From Vibrio alfacsensis (lineage in GTDB: Bacteria > Pseudomonadota > Gammaproteobacteria > Enterobacterales > Vibrionaceae), in the NCBI RefSeq assembly GCF_003544875.1, contig NZ_CP032093.1:682001-746000 (forward strand): DNA of 64,000 nt, given 5' to 3'. The notes under the pieces were generated by a model that had not been told where the DNA came from, searched no databases, and saw nothing but the letters and a program-made list of their open reading frames with translations. The translations under genes were made by a program, and so were the position numbers. Below are positions 47,883-57,546 of this stretch, piece by piece; the stretch's first letter is position 1; each line of letters begins with the position of its first letter.

Positions 47883-48790
47883 TTTAGGTGTGGGTTCTCT
47901 GGTCGCTCCCAATCTCGGCAGAACTCAATGAACGTGCGTAGCAGTGGGCTTTGGTATTTCTCTTTATGCACTAGAATCCAAAATCGACGCTTCATGTCTA
48001 ACGGCATTTCAACCATCTTAACCCGACCATCTTGAATAGCGTGATCCGCTGATAGACGAGATAAACAGCCAAGTCCTAGCCCTGCAGATACAGAGTTGAT
48101 CAATGCTTCAGTGGTATTGAGTTGGAAAGCTTCGTGCCAATGCTCAATGCGCGGTGCAATGACACGCATGAAAAACTCTCGAGAGCCCGAGCCTGCTTCA
48201 CGTAAAATCCAGTCACTATTCTCTAAGCTAGCAAGTCCATTTATTCCTTTGTTCGCATAGGGGGAATCGGGCGCACAGATGACGCACATCTCATCTTCAC
48301 TAAATTGAGTTGAATGCAGTTCAGGATGGAGCGTCTTTCCCTCAATGAGTGCAATGTCGAGTTCGTAATCTGTCAGCATGTCGCAGATTTGTGCTGAGTT
48401 GGAGATAAACAAACTTTGCTGCTGGTGGTGGGTTTGATGTCTAAAGTCACTGATCAAATAAGGTGCGACTTGGTTGCCGATGGTATCGCTAGCCCCGATA
48501 CGCAATTCTCCGGATAAGGTTAAATCCCCATCGAAGATTGTCTCAATATCGTTTGCGCGGCTAAGTAACTCATCGGCAAGGGGTAAGAGCTTATGTCCTT
48601 CTTGGTTTAGGATCAGGCGGTTATTCACTCGGTCAAACAGATGATGACCAATTTGTTTCTCCAATTCAGACAGCGCCATGCTTACCGCGGCTTTAGAAAG
48701 GAACAGGCTTTCAGACGCTGCTGTGAGCGTCTTATGCTGGGTAATGGTGGTGAAAACTTTAAGCTGTTTAAGAGAAATATGACTGGCCAT
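47873..48790 (-). CDS. LysR-family transcriptional regulator next to TDT transporter
   Basis: This 305-residue protein has the winged-helix ISLKQLKVFTTITQHKTLTAA and LSKAAVSMALSELEKQIG, and an effector domain (ILREAGSGSREFF, NSVSAGLGLGCLSR). The GSGSRE-type segment is found in regulators of the CysB/YeiE type. It is divergent from the TDT transporter gene, which it probably controls. The ligand is unknown. Confidence 0.88.
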   Translation of the reverse strand: MASHISLKQLKVFTTITQHKTLTAASESLFLSKAAVSMALSELEKQIGHHLFDRVNNRLILNQEGHKLLPLADELLSRANDIETIFDGDLTLSGELRIGASDTIGNQVAPYLISDFRHQTHHQQQSLFISNSAQICDMLTDYELDIALIEGKTLHPELHSTQFSEDEMCVICAPDSPYANKGINGLASLENSDWILREAGSGSREFFMRVIAPRIEHWHEAFQLNTTEALINSVSAGLGLGCLSRLSADHAIQDGRVKMVEMPLDMKRRFWILVHKEKYQSPLLRTFIEFCRDWERPENPHLKND

Positions 48791-48811
48791 GAATTTCCGT
48801 TAAGTAATATT

Positions 48812-48823
48812 GAACGTATGTTC
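48812..48823. promoter_or_regulatory. Candidate LysR-type palindrome
   Basis: GAACGTATGTTC, a 12-bp palindrome in the 111-base divergent gap between the LysR gene and the transporter gene. Confidence 0.4.
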
Positions 48824-48901
48824 TAAATAATTAGATATATTGGAACGAAGTGCAAGTGTAAGATACATCCCATAGAAAGTTAGCCTGATTTCGAGGTCGT
48901 C

Positions 48902-49876
48902 ATGATTCAAAGAACAAAAGCAAAAGTAATGGGAGCACCAACCCCAATGGCGGGTTTAGCGCTTGGTATTGCGAGCTTAGGCTGGAGTTGGGAAAACTTC
49001 GCTGAATTACATGGCTATGGACAGTGGATAAGCGCGGGTATTGCAAGTGTATTGCTCGCAATCTTGGCGATTAAATTTCTTTTTCACAATCATCTGTTGA
49101 GACAAGATCTCGCGCACCCAGTGGTCGGCAGTGTTGTTCCAACGTTTGCGATGGGCACCATGGTCGTATCCGCCTCTCTTGGACACTTTTTCCCAATTGC
49201 AGGTAACGTATTGTGGTTAGCCGCAGTAGCGCTGCACATTGGATTCCTTGTGAGCTTCTTGTACCACCGCGCGAAAGATTTTGAGCTTCACCACATGGTA
49301 CCAAGCTGGTTTGTACCACCAGTGGGTATTATCGTTGCGGATGTATCGTTCTCTGGTAACCCAGCACTAGCACCGATTGCGCATGGTGCATTGGTGTTCG
49401 GTATGGTCGCTTACGCAGTGATGTTACCAATTATGATTTACCGTTTCATGTTTACCCATGAGATCCCAGATGCTGCGAAACCAACCATGGCAATTTTAGC
49501 GGCACCAGCGAGTCTATCGTTGGCTGGCTACTTAACCGTTACAGCAACCCCATCGCCAGTGATTATTGCTCTACTATTTGGTATCGCAGTATTGATGACA
49601 GCCATCATTTACTTGGCGTTCTTCAAATTGTTAAGACTGCCATTTAGTCCAGGTTACGCAGCGTTTACTTTCCCAATGGTGATTGGTGCGACGGCTCTAT
49701 TTAAAACAGCGAATTGGATGGAGGCAAACGGCCTTGCTGCTCAATATGTTCATCAAGTTCGTGGTTTGGCGGGCGTAGAGCTTATCGTTGCAACAGTAGT
49801 AGTAAGTTATGTGGCATTTCAATACGTTAATAACTTGCTCATCAAACCTCGCTTGGTAGTGGCTCATCACGCTTAA
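48902..49876 (+). CDS. TDT (TehA/SLAC1) family transporter
   Basis: This 324-residue membrane protein has about ten hydrophobic segments. It matches the tellurite-resistance/dicarboxylate transporter family: MGAPTPMAGLALGIASLGW at the N-terminus, FVPPVGIIVADVSF and LAAPASLSLAGYLTV. The family conducts anions or C4 acids; the substrate here is unknown. The divergent LysR gene is the likely regulator. Confidence 0.87.
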   Translation: MIQRTKAKVMGAPTPMAGLALGIASLGWSWENFAELHGYGQWISAGIASVLLAILAIKFLFHNHLLRQDLAHPVVGSVVPTFAMGTMVVSASLGHFFPIAGNVLWLAAVALHIGFLVSFLYHRAKDFELHHMVPSWFVPPVGIIVADVSFSGNPALAPIAHGALVFGMVAYAVMLPIMIYRFMFTHEIPDAAKPTMAILAAPASLSLAGYLTVTATPSPVIIALLFGIAVLMTAIIYLAFFKLLRLPFSPGYAAFTFPMVIGATALFKTANWMEANGLAAQYVHQVRGLAGVELIVATVVVSYVAFQYVNNLLIKPRLVVAHHA

Positions 49877-49893
49877 GTTGGGTCTTAGTATTT

Positions 49894-49925
49894 AGCCCCA
49901 TGGTTGCTGACCATGGGGCTTTTTA
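49894..49925 (+). terminator. Terminator after the TDT gene
   Basis: AGCCCCATGG and CCATGGGGCT form a perfect 10-bp stem followed by TTTTTAGTTTT. Confidence 0.92.
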
Positions 49926-50097
49926 GTTTTACTCGTTCCATCTTTAATGCGTTTTTGTTTGACGTTAAGGGCGGAATATCACCACTCTTCGCATAATTTC
50001 TAACCTTTTGTTATTTAAGCTATCGAGATCGCTGCGGGTTTATTTTGGGCTGTGCTAAGCTTGCTAGCAGTTTCCAACGGCGTTCGGTGCTCATACT

Positions 50098-53000
50098 TTG
50101 TTTACTGTCTATCACTCCAACCAGGTCGATGTTCTTAAGTCACTTCTTGTCGAACTGATTCGTATTAATCCACTAGAAAACCCATTTGAAAAAGAGCAAA
50201 TTCTGGTGCAGAGCCCGGGTATGTCTCAGTGGTTAAAAATGGAATTGGCAAAAGAGTTTGGTGTTGCCGCGAACTTAGATTTTCCCCTGCCAGCGACGTT
50301 TATCTGGGATATGTTCACCCAAGTTTTGCCTGATGTACCAAAGCGAAGCGCATTCAATAAAGAGTCGATGACGTGGAAATTAATGCACTTGCTCCCAGGC
50401 TTACTACACGACGATGCATTCGAACCATTAGCTCGCTATCTTCAAGATGACAACGACAACTCTAAGTTGTATCAACTGGCCGAGAAAATCGCCGATATTT
50501 TCGATGGTTATTTGGTGTATCGCCCAGAATGGATTGCAAGCTGGGAAGCGGGACAAACCGTCGCTGAACTTGAAGATGAACACCCGTGGCAGCCGATTTT
50601 GTGGCAAGCACTGTACGATCATACTGTGACGTTAGGGCAATCACCTTATCATCGTGCCAATCTGTATGAACACTTTATTGATACGCTTGAGAGCTTAAAC
50701 GGTAACTTCGACCATCTGCCGAAACGCCTTTTTGTGTTTGGCATTTCGTCATTGCCGCCACGCTACATGGATGCGCTAAAAGCCATTGGTGAACATATTG
50801 ATGTGCATCTGATGTTTACCAACCCTTGTCGTTACTACTGGGGTGAAGTGCGTGACCGTAAATTCCTTGCGCGGTTAGCAGCAAAACATCGCCAGCACGT
50901 GGTGTGGCAAGAAGACCATTCTGAAGTACAAGGTGAGAGTGAGCAGCTAAAAGGGTCACTAGAAGAAAACGTGATTGATGAATTGCATACCGATGTGGTG
51001 GGCAATAGCCTATTGGCTTCGATGGGCAAGCTAGGGCGTGACAATATGTATTTGTTATCGCAACTAGAATCCCATGAGATTGAAGCCTTTGTGGATGTCG
51101 AGCGCGACAGTCTGCTCCATCAACTGCAAGCTGACATTCTTAATTTAGAAGAGCACCAAGACGACCAGCAAATCGACAGCAGTCAGCACAAACAAGTGGT
51201 GAGTTTGGGTGATAAATCGCTGAGCTTGCACTCTTGTCATAGCCCAATGCGAGAAGTGGAAGTGCTGCACGACCAGCTTTTGGCGATGTTCGATGCTGAC
51301 CCAACACTGAAACCGCGCGACATTATTGTCATGGTGGCGGATATCAATGCCTACAGCCCTGCGATTCAAGCGGTATTCGGCAACGCCCCCGGTGAGCGAT
51401 TTATTCCTTATTCGATCTCAGACCGAACGGCTGATCAAGAAAGCCCGATTTTGGCAGCGTTCATGCAATTAGTGAATTTACCTAATACGCGTTGCTTAGC
51501 ATCTGAGCTATTAGAGCTGTTAGAAACGCCTGCTATTTTGAAGCGATTTGATCTCAGTGAAGATGACTTCTTACAAGCGAAACGTTGGGTGGAAGAGTCG
51601 GGTGTTCGCTGGGGATTAGATGCGAATACAGGCTGTGAATTTGAATTGCCAGAAACCCGCCAAAACACATGGCAATTTGGTATCCAGCGTATGTTATTAG
51701 GTTACGCAATGCCAGAATCTGCCGGTTTGTTTGAAGCGCAAGAAGGTAGCCTCTCGCCATACAACGAAGTGCAAGGTATGGGCGCAGAACTTGCCGGCAA
51801 GTTAGCCCATTTTATTCAACAAATTAGCCAGTATCGCAGCAAACTTTCCCATGTTCAGTCGATTGATGCGTGGCGTGAAACCTTGGTGGCGATGTTGGAT
51901 AGCTTCTTCTCTGTTGAGCTAGAGGGGGAAATGGCGCTCAAGTCCATTCGAGATACCTTAAGCCAACTGAAAGAACAACTGACCGATGCGGCATTTGATG
52001 ATGCCTTGTCACCTTCCATTGTTAGCCAGTATTTACAAAACAAGCTGTCAGGAACACGAGTCAGCCAGCGTTTCCTTGCTGGACAAGTGAATTTCTGTAC
52101 TCTGATGCCGATGCGCTCGATCCCGTTTAGAACCGTGTGTCTGCTTGGTATGAACGATGGCGTTTACCCGCGTTCAATGCCACCTGAGGGTTTTGATTTA
52201 ATGACGGGACGTACTAAACCGGGTGACCGTTCGCGTCGAGATGATGACCGCTACCTGTTCTTAGAAGCCATGCTGTCTGCGCAACAAAGTTTGTACATCA
52301 GTTACGTTGGACGTTCTATTCAAGATAACACCGAGCGTGTGCCGTCCGTGTTGGTGTCTGAGTTGATGGAATATTGCCATCAGAACTATTGCCTAGATGG
52401 CGATCAAGACCAGCCAGTCGATGATTCAGGCGATAAGCTACTCAACGAGTTAGTGAGTGTGCATGCCATGGTGCCATTCAGCCCAAGCGCATTCCAAGGT
52501 TCTCATTCAAGCTATGCTAAAGAGTGGATTCCAGCGGCGTTGACCCAAAGCAGTCAATCGCAAGGTCATGCACGACGTGAGTTTAACCGCGCATTGGATA
52601 ATTACTTGCTTGGTGCGACTTTCCCCATTGAGTTGGATTTGGTTGAATTGCAACGTTTCTGGCGCTTGCCAGTGCAGTATTTCTTTAACCGCCGTTTGAA
52701 AGTGATGTTCGAGCCACCATTGCCTGTGATGGAAGATGATGAGCCATTCGTGTTAGGCGGTTTAGAAAGTTATCAAATGCGTGATGAACTACTAGAAACC
52801 TTGCTCGAAACCGCCATTACCCAACCGTCCGCAAAAGCAGATGTACTCAAGCACTTTATGAGTGAGCAACGCGCACAGGGCAAATTACCGGTTGGCGCAT
52901 TTGGTGATATCGAGTTTGAAACCAACCGCGTGCAAGCGGAAGAGCTGGTGGATAAGTTGGCGTTCTTATTCGGCGCACCGCAAGACGATTTAGAAATCGA

Positions 53001-53571
53001 CCTTACCTTTGATGTGCTTGGTGAAGGAAAAAACATCCGTCTAACCGGTTGGCTAACTCAATGCTATCAGTCCGGTTTGATTCGCTACCGCAGCGGTAAA
53101 ATTCGTGCGCAGGATTACCTTGCTGCATGGATTGATCATCTTGCTATGTCTGCCTCTGGTCACGCTAGAAAGACCCACGTTATCGGTTATGACCGCAAGG
53201 AAGGCGCGGTGCATTTAGTTTACCCAGCAATGGCAGATGCTGCTCAAGCAAAACAACTTCTTGCTGAATTAGTACGTTTGTTTTTTGCAGGCATGACCAA
53301 ACCATTGCCATACTTCCCGAAAACAGCACTGGCGTGTGTTGAGGCGGGCTTTAGTCGTGGCCACTGGGTTGATGACGAAGAGAAATCGCTGAAGAAAATG
53401 GCGGATGCATTCAATGATGGCTACATGAGTCCAGGCGAAGGAAATAACGTGTATATTTCGCGTATTTGGCCAGCTTGGAATGATGAGCTAGCGGCAGAAG
53501 TTCGCATGTTAACGGCGTTGGTGCTTCAAGGCGCAAGATTGGCGGCGATGGATGCTGAAGATAATAAATAA
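50098..53571 (+). CDS. recC: Exodeoxyribonuclease V gamma subunit RecC
   Basis: This 1157-residue subunit of RecBCD recognises Chi and splits the strands. It has the N-terminal MFTVYHSNQVDVLKSLLVEL and QSPGMSQWLKMELAKEFGVA, and a central MPMRSIPFRTVCLLGMNDGVYPR, typical of RecC. The start is TTG at 50098; no ATG keeps the conserved N-terminus and no strong ribosome site is seen. recB follows after a 336-base structured gap; the E. coli ptrA gene is not between them. Confidence 0.95.
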   Translation: MFTVYHSNQVDVLKSLLVELIRINPLENPFEKEQILVQSPGMSQWLKMELAKEFGVAANLDFPLPATFIWDMFTQVLPDVPKRSAFNKESMTWKLMHLLPGLLHDDAFEPLARYLQDDNDNSKLYQLAEKIADIFDGYLVYRPEWIASWEAGQTVAELEDEHPWQPILWQALYDHTVTLGQSPYHRANLYEHFIDTLESLNGNFDHLPKRLFVFGISSLPPRYMDALKAIGEHIDVHLMFTNPCRYYWGEVRDRKFLARLAAKHRQHVVWQEDHSEVQGESEQLKGSLEENVIDELHTDVVGNSLLASMGKLGRDNMYLLSQLESHEIEAFVDVERDSLLHQLQADILNLEEHQDDQQIDSSQHKQVVSLGDKSLSLHSCHSPMREVEVLHDQLLAMFDADPTLKPRDIIVMVADINAYSPAIQAVFGNAPGERFIPYSISDRTADQESPILAAFMQLVNLPNTRCLASELLELLETPAILKRFDLSEDDFLQAKRWVEESGVRWGLDANTGCEFELPETRQNTWQFGIQRMLLGYAMPESAGLFEAQEGSLSPYNEVQGMGAELAGKLAHFIQQISQYRSKLSHVQSIDAWRETLVAMLDSFFSVELEGEMALKSIRDTLSQLKEQLTDAAFDDALSPSIVSQYLQNKLSGTRVSQRFLAGQVNFCTLMPMRSIPFRTVCLLGMNDGVYPRSMPPEGFDLMTGRTKPGDRSRRDDDRYLFLEAMLSAQQSLYISYVGRSIQDNTERVPSVLVSELMEYCHQNYCLDGDQDQPVDDSGDKLLNELVSVHAMVPFSPSAFQGSHSSYAKEWIPAALTQSSQSQGHARREFNRALDNYLLGATFPIELDLVELQRFWRLPVQYFFNRRLKVMFEPPLPVMEDDEPFVLGGLESYQMRDELLETLLETAITQPSAKADVLKHFMSEQRAQGKLPVGAFGDIEFETNRVQAEELVDKLAFLFGAPQDDLEIDLTFDVLGEGKNIRLTGWLTQCYQSGLIRYRSGKIRAQDYLAAWIDHLAMSASGHARKTHVIGYDRKEGAVHLVYPAMADAAQAKQLLAELVRLFFAGMTKPLPYFPKTALACVEAGFSRGHWVDDEEKSLKKMADAFNDGYMSPGEGNNVYISRIWPAWNDELAAEVRMLTALVLQGARLAAMDAEDNK

Positions 53572-53784
53572 GTTGGAATGACTAAGGATGAAAAGGAGTA
53601 GGGTGGCCGCCAGAAAATCATTATTTTTGTAGGGCGTTCGCTGTACGGCCACAAGGTCAGAGGGACCATGATTCTTTTGAGTGTAACTGCCTGTAAGGCT
53701 TAGCTTATCTCGTGAGGCGCATACTAACGGTACTCCCAAATGATAACCGTGAGTGAGATCGCACAAAGGTCTAAACATTCCAAC
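53572..53784. repeat. 213-bp segment bounded by inverted repeats after recC
   Basis: GTTGGAATG (53572-53580) directly after the recC stop and CATTCCAAC (53776-53784) are perfect inverted copies. Inside are GTGGCCG and CGGCCAC, again inverted. No gene is present. It may be a small non-autonomous element or a structured RNA. Confidence 0.5.
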
Positions 53785-53828
53785 CTATTAGATAGATTAA
53801 TAGAATTTTTAACGATAGATCACATTAT

Positions 53829-53879
53829 AGGATGTGTTGATCTTTAGAAGCGATTTGCCTTTGAATATCAACACGTCCT
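53829..53879. repeat. Inverted repeat upstream of recB
   Basis: AGGATGTGTTGAT (53829-53841) and ATCAACACGTCCT (53867-53879) pair over 13 positions with one wobble, around a 25-base loop, 28 bases before the recB start. It may be a hairpin in the recB leader or the collapsed ends of an insertion element. Confidence 0.55.
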
Positions 53880-53907
53880 TGTTGAATACTTGGAGAGATT
53901 CAGCGTT

Positions 53908-56900
53908 ATGGCGCAAATGTCAGTTCCAACTTCACTGCAAACCATGACTTTTCCGTTGCATGGTGCAAGGCTAATTGAAGCATCGGCGGGTACGGGTAAA
54001 ACCTTTACTATTGCGGGTTTGTACCTGCGACTCCTGTTAGGGCATGGCAGTGCCGACACAAAACATCGCGTGCCGTTGACCGTGGATCAAATTCTAGTGG
54101 TGACCTTTACTGAGGCCGCAACGGCGGAGCTGCGTGATCGTATTCGTGCTCGTATTCACGATGCGAGGATCGCATTCGCTCGCGGTCAAAGCTCAGATCC
54201 CGTTATCCAGCCTTTGCTCGAAGAAATCGAGGATCATAAACAAGCCGCTGAGATCTTATTGCAAGCAGAGCGCCAAATGGATGAAGCAGCGGTCTACACC
54301 ATTCACGGTTTCTGCCAACGCATGCTGACGCAAAACGCATTTGAATCCGGTAGTCGTTTCAACAATGAGTTCGTAACGGACGAAAGCCATCTTAAAGCGC
54401 AAGTCGTTGCCGATTACTGGCGCCGAAACTTCTACCCTCTGCCATTCGCTTTAGCTGGTGAAGTGCGTCAACTCTGGGGCTCACCATCGGATCTATTGTA
54501 TGAGATCAGCAACTACCTCACGGGTGCGCCTCTGACTCTTTCTGTTCCGGCAATGCAAGGTAGTCTTGCCGACTTGCATGAGCAAAATTTAAAGCATATT
54601 GATGGATTGAAAGCCCAATGGCGTGATAGCCAAGAGGATTTCCTCGCGCTGATTTCAGATTCTGACATCAACAAACGCAGCTACACCAAAAAGTCTCTAC
54701 CGACGTGGTTAGAAGCCGTCAATGCATGGGCAGCGACAGAAACTACGGGGTATGACTATCCAGATAAGCTGGAGAAGTTCGCACAAAATGTGTTACTTGA
54801 GAAAACCCCAAAAGGCACCGCGCCGCAGCACCCTGTGTTTGAGGCGATTGAAGTTTTCCTAGCAAACCCAATCAGTTTAAAAGCGCCGCTATTAGCTCAT
54901 GCGATTGAGCATTGTCGCGTGATGCTGGCAAAAGCCAAAAATCAGAAGCAATGGTTGTCATTTGATGACTTGCTGACTCAGCTTTCTGCCTCGATTGATA
55001 CCGATGAAACCGAATTGCTTACAGAGCGTATACGCACGCTTTATCCGGTAGCGATGATCGACGAGTTCCAAGATACCGACCCACTGCAATACAGTATTTT
55101 CAGCCGCATTTATTTGGATAATCCTGAGTGCGGTTTGTTTATGATCGGCGACCCGAAACAGGCGATTTACGGTTTCCGTGGTGCGGATATCTTTACCTAC
55201 ATCAAGGCGCGTAACCAAGTTAGTGCTCACTACACGCTTGGCACTAACTGGCGCTCAAGTGCCGATATGGTATTGGCAGTGAACCAGATTTTTGCTCTGC
55301 CAGACAGCCCGTTTATTTATGACTCCGACATTCCATTTCACCCTGTGGATTACAGCCCAAGTGCTGACAAACGCGTTTGGACCATGGGTGATCAAAAGCA
55401 ACCTGCACTGACTTATTGGTTGCAAGAAGCGGAGGATAAACCTCTGCCGAAAGGTGAATACCTCACAACTATGGCAGAGGCGACAGCAAGCCAAATTCAA
55501 ACCATTTTGACCGCAGCGCAACAAGGTCAAGCGTGTCTGGTCAATGGTGAGAAGCAGAAGCCAGTCAACGCGGGCGACATTGCGGTGCTGGTGCGCACGG
55601 GTAGCGAAGGCCGCATGGTCAAACAGGCGTTAGCAGACCAAGGCATTGCCAGCGTGTACCTTTCTAACCGCGACAGCGTATTTACCAGTTCCGCTGCACA
55701 AGACTTACAGCGTTTGCTGCAAGCGGTGTTAACGCCAGAAAACGACAGAGCATTGCGCGCCAGCCTAGCATCAGAATTGTTCGCTCTGGATGCTGCCAGC
55801 TTAGACGCCCTCAACAACGACGAAACCGTGTGGGAAAACGCGGTTAATGAGTTCAAAGAATACCGCAAACTTTGGGTGCAGCGTGGTGTGCTTCCTATGC
55901 TGCGAGCGGTGATCAGTAAACGCCATATTGCGGAGCGTCTACTAGAAGAAGGGGCAAGCTCACAAAGCGAGAACGGTGAGCGAGTACTTACCGATCTGAT
56001 GCACATTGGTGAGTTACTGCAGCAAGCAAGTAACGAATTAGACAGCGACCACGGTTTGCTGCGTTGGTTAGCGCAATCCATCAGCGATGTAGAGCACGGG
56101 TTGGGTGGCAGCGATGACCAAATTCAGCGTCTGGAATCAGAGCGTAATTTGGTGCAAATCGTCACCATTCACAAATCTAAAGGTCTGGAATATGACTTGG
56201 TCTTTCTGCCATTTGTGTTTGGTTACCGAGAAGCAAGTGAAGCCAAATACTACGATGCTGAGAACGATCGCACCGTACTTGATATCACGGGCAATGATGC
56301 GTCGTTAAAACAGGCAGATAAAGAGCGCTTAGCTGAAGACTTGCGCCTTATCTATGTAGCGCTAACGCGTGCCGTGTATGCCTGCTTTATTGGTGCTTCA
56401 CCACTACGTAATGGTCGCTCAACCAAAGAGCCAACTGGCGTGCATCACAGTGCGATTGGTTACTTGGTGCAAAATGGTCAAGAGGGCGGCATCAACGACC
56501 TGTTTGTAGGGTTGAAGAAGCAACAAGAGAATCTCGATAGCGTAGTGATTTGTGACCCTCCAAAGCAGCACGACGAGATGTATGTTGCGGAGCAAACCGA
56601 GTTAGAAGCGTTGACAGCCAAAGAGCTACAAAACCCGATTGATAGAAACTGGCGCATTACCAGTTACTCGGGCTTGGTTAAGCAAGGTTCCCATCATGCC
56701 GAGCATGACGCGACGATTGAAATCACCGGCTTTGATATCGACTCTTCAGAAGAGCAAGATGAAGCGGAATTGGTTGAGCCAGAACGCTCTATCTTCAACT
56801 TCCCGCGTGGCGCACGTCCGGGTACTTTTCTGCACAGCTTATTTGAGGAAATTGAGTTTACTCAACCAGCGACGACGGAAGAGAACACCCACATCATCCT

Positions 56901-57546
56901 CGGTTTGATGGAAAGCGAACAGCTTGATGAGGAATGGCTGCCAATCCTGCAACAGTTGATTGATACCGTACTGGCAACGCCTTTGGATAGCAAAGCACTG
57001 CTACTCAATCAGAAAGGTCCGGCGCAACGTTTGGTTGAGATGGAATTCTTATTACCGATTGAAGTGCTATCTGCACCAGCATTGAACCGTGTGATTCAAC
57101 GTCATGATCCGCTGTCTGCCAAAGCGGGCGATCTGGGTTTCCAAACCGTGCAAGGCATGTTGAAAGGCTTTATTGACTTGGTGTTTGAGCACCAAGGCAA
57201 ATACTACGTCCTTGACTGGAAATCGAATCACTTAGGTGATGATGTGTTCCATTACCATGGCGATGCGTTGAAGTCGGCGATGGCGGATCATCGCTACGAT
57301 CTGCAATACCAAATCTACGCTTTGGCGCTGCATCGTTTCTTGCGTAGCAGACTGCCAAATTATGATTATGAACAGCACTTTGGCGGTGTTTATTACCTGT
57401 TCTTACGTGGTATGGATGGGCAAAGTGATCATGGTATTTTTTCTGCCAAGCCAACCTTTGAATTTTTACAAGAGATGGATCATTTGATTGATGGTCAAGC
57501 ACCTGACACGCGATCCAGCGAATCGGGTCAGATGGAGTTAATTTGA
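53908..57546 (+). CDS. recB: Exodeoxyribonuclease V beta subunit RecB
   Basis: This 1212-residue UvrD-type helicase and nuclease has Walker A LIEASAGTGKTFTIAGLYLR, motif II IDEFQDTDPLQ, TNWRSS, and VTIHKSKGLEYDLVFLPF (motif V). The C-terminal nuclease motif YYVLDWKSNHLGDD carries the catalytic Asp/Lys. The ATG at 53908 follows GGAGAG by 11 bases and is preferred over a TTG at 53890. It overlaps recD by one base (TGATG). Confidence 0.96.
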   Translation: MAQMSVPTSLQTMTFPLHGARLIEASAGTGKTFTIAGLYLRLLLGHGSADTKHRVPLTVDQILVVTFTEAATAELRDRIRARIHDARIAFARGQSSDPVIQPLLEEIEDHKQAAEILLQAERQMDEAAVYTIHGFCQRMLTQNAFESGSRFNNEFVTDESHLKAQVVADYWRRNFYPLPFALAGEVRQLWGSPSDLLYEISNYLTGAPLTLSVPAMQGSLADLHEQNLKHIDGLKAQWRDSQEDFLALISDSDINKRSYTKKSLPTWLEAVNAWAATETTGYDYPDKLEKFAQNVLLEKTPKGTAPQHPVFEAIEVFLANPISLKAPLLAHAIEHCRVMLAKAKNQKQWLSFDDLLTQLSASIDTDETELLTERIRTLYPVAMIDEFQDTDPLQYSIFSRIYLDNPECGLFMIGDPKQAIYGFRGADIFTYIKARNQVSAHYTLGTNWRSSADMVLAVNQIFALPDSPFIYDSDIPFHPVDYSPSADKRVWTMGDQKQPALTYWLQEAEDKPLPKGEYLTTMAEATASQIQTILTAAQQGQACLVNGEKQKPVNAGDIAVLVRTGSEGRMVKQALADQGIASVYLSNRDSVFTSSAAQDLQRLLQAVLTPENDRALRASLASELFALDAASLDALNNDETVWENAVNEFKEYRKLWVQRGVLPMLRAVISKRHIAERLLEEGASSQSENGERVLTDLMHIGELLQQASNELDSDHGLLRWLAQSISDVEHGLGGSDDQIQRLESERNLVQIVTIHKSKGLEYDLVFLPFVFGYREASEAKYYDAENDRTVLDITGNDASLKQADKERLAEDLRLIYVALTRAVYACFIGASPLRNGRSTKEPTGVHHSAIGYLVQNGQEGGINDLFVGLKKQQENLDSVVICDPPKQHDEMYVAEQTELEALTAKELQNPIDRNWRITSYSGLVKQGSHHAEHDATIEITGFDIDSSEEQDEAELVEPERSIFNFPRGARPGTFLHSLFEEIEFTQPATTEENTHIILGLMESEQLDEEWLPILQQLIDTVLATPLDSKALLLNQKGPAQRLVEMEFLLPIEVLSAPALNRVIQRHDPLSAKAGDLGFQTVQGMLKGFIDLVFEHQGKYYVLDWKSNHLGDDVFHYHGDALKSAMADHRYDLQYQIYALALHRFLRSRLPNYDYEQHFGGVYYLFLRGMDGQSDHGIFSAKPTFEFLQEMDHLIDGQAPDTRSSESGQMELI

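Noticed and set aside
55527..56081. Open frame of 184 codons antisense to recB
   Set aside because: It lies fully inside recB on the opposite strand and resembles no protein.
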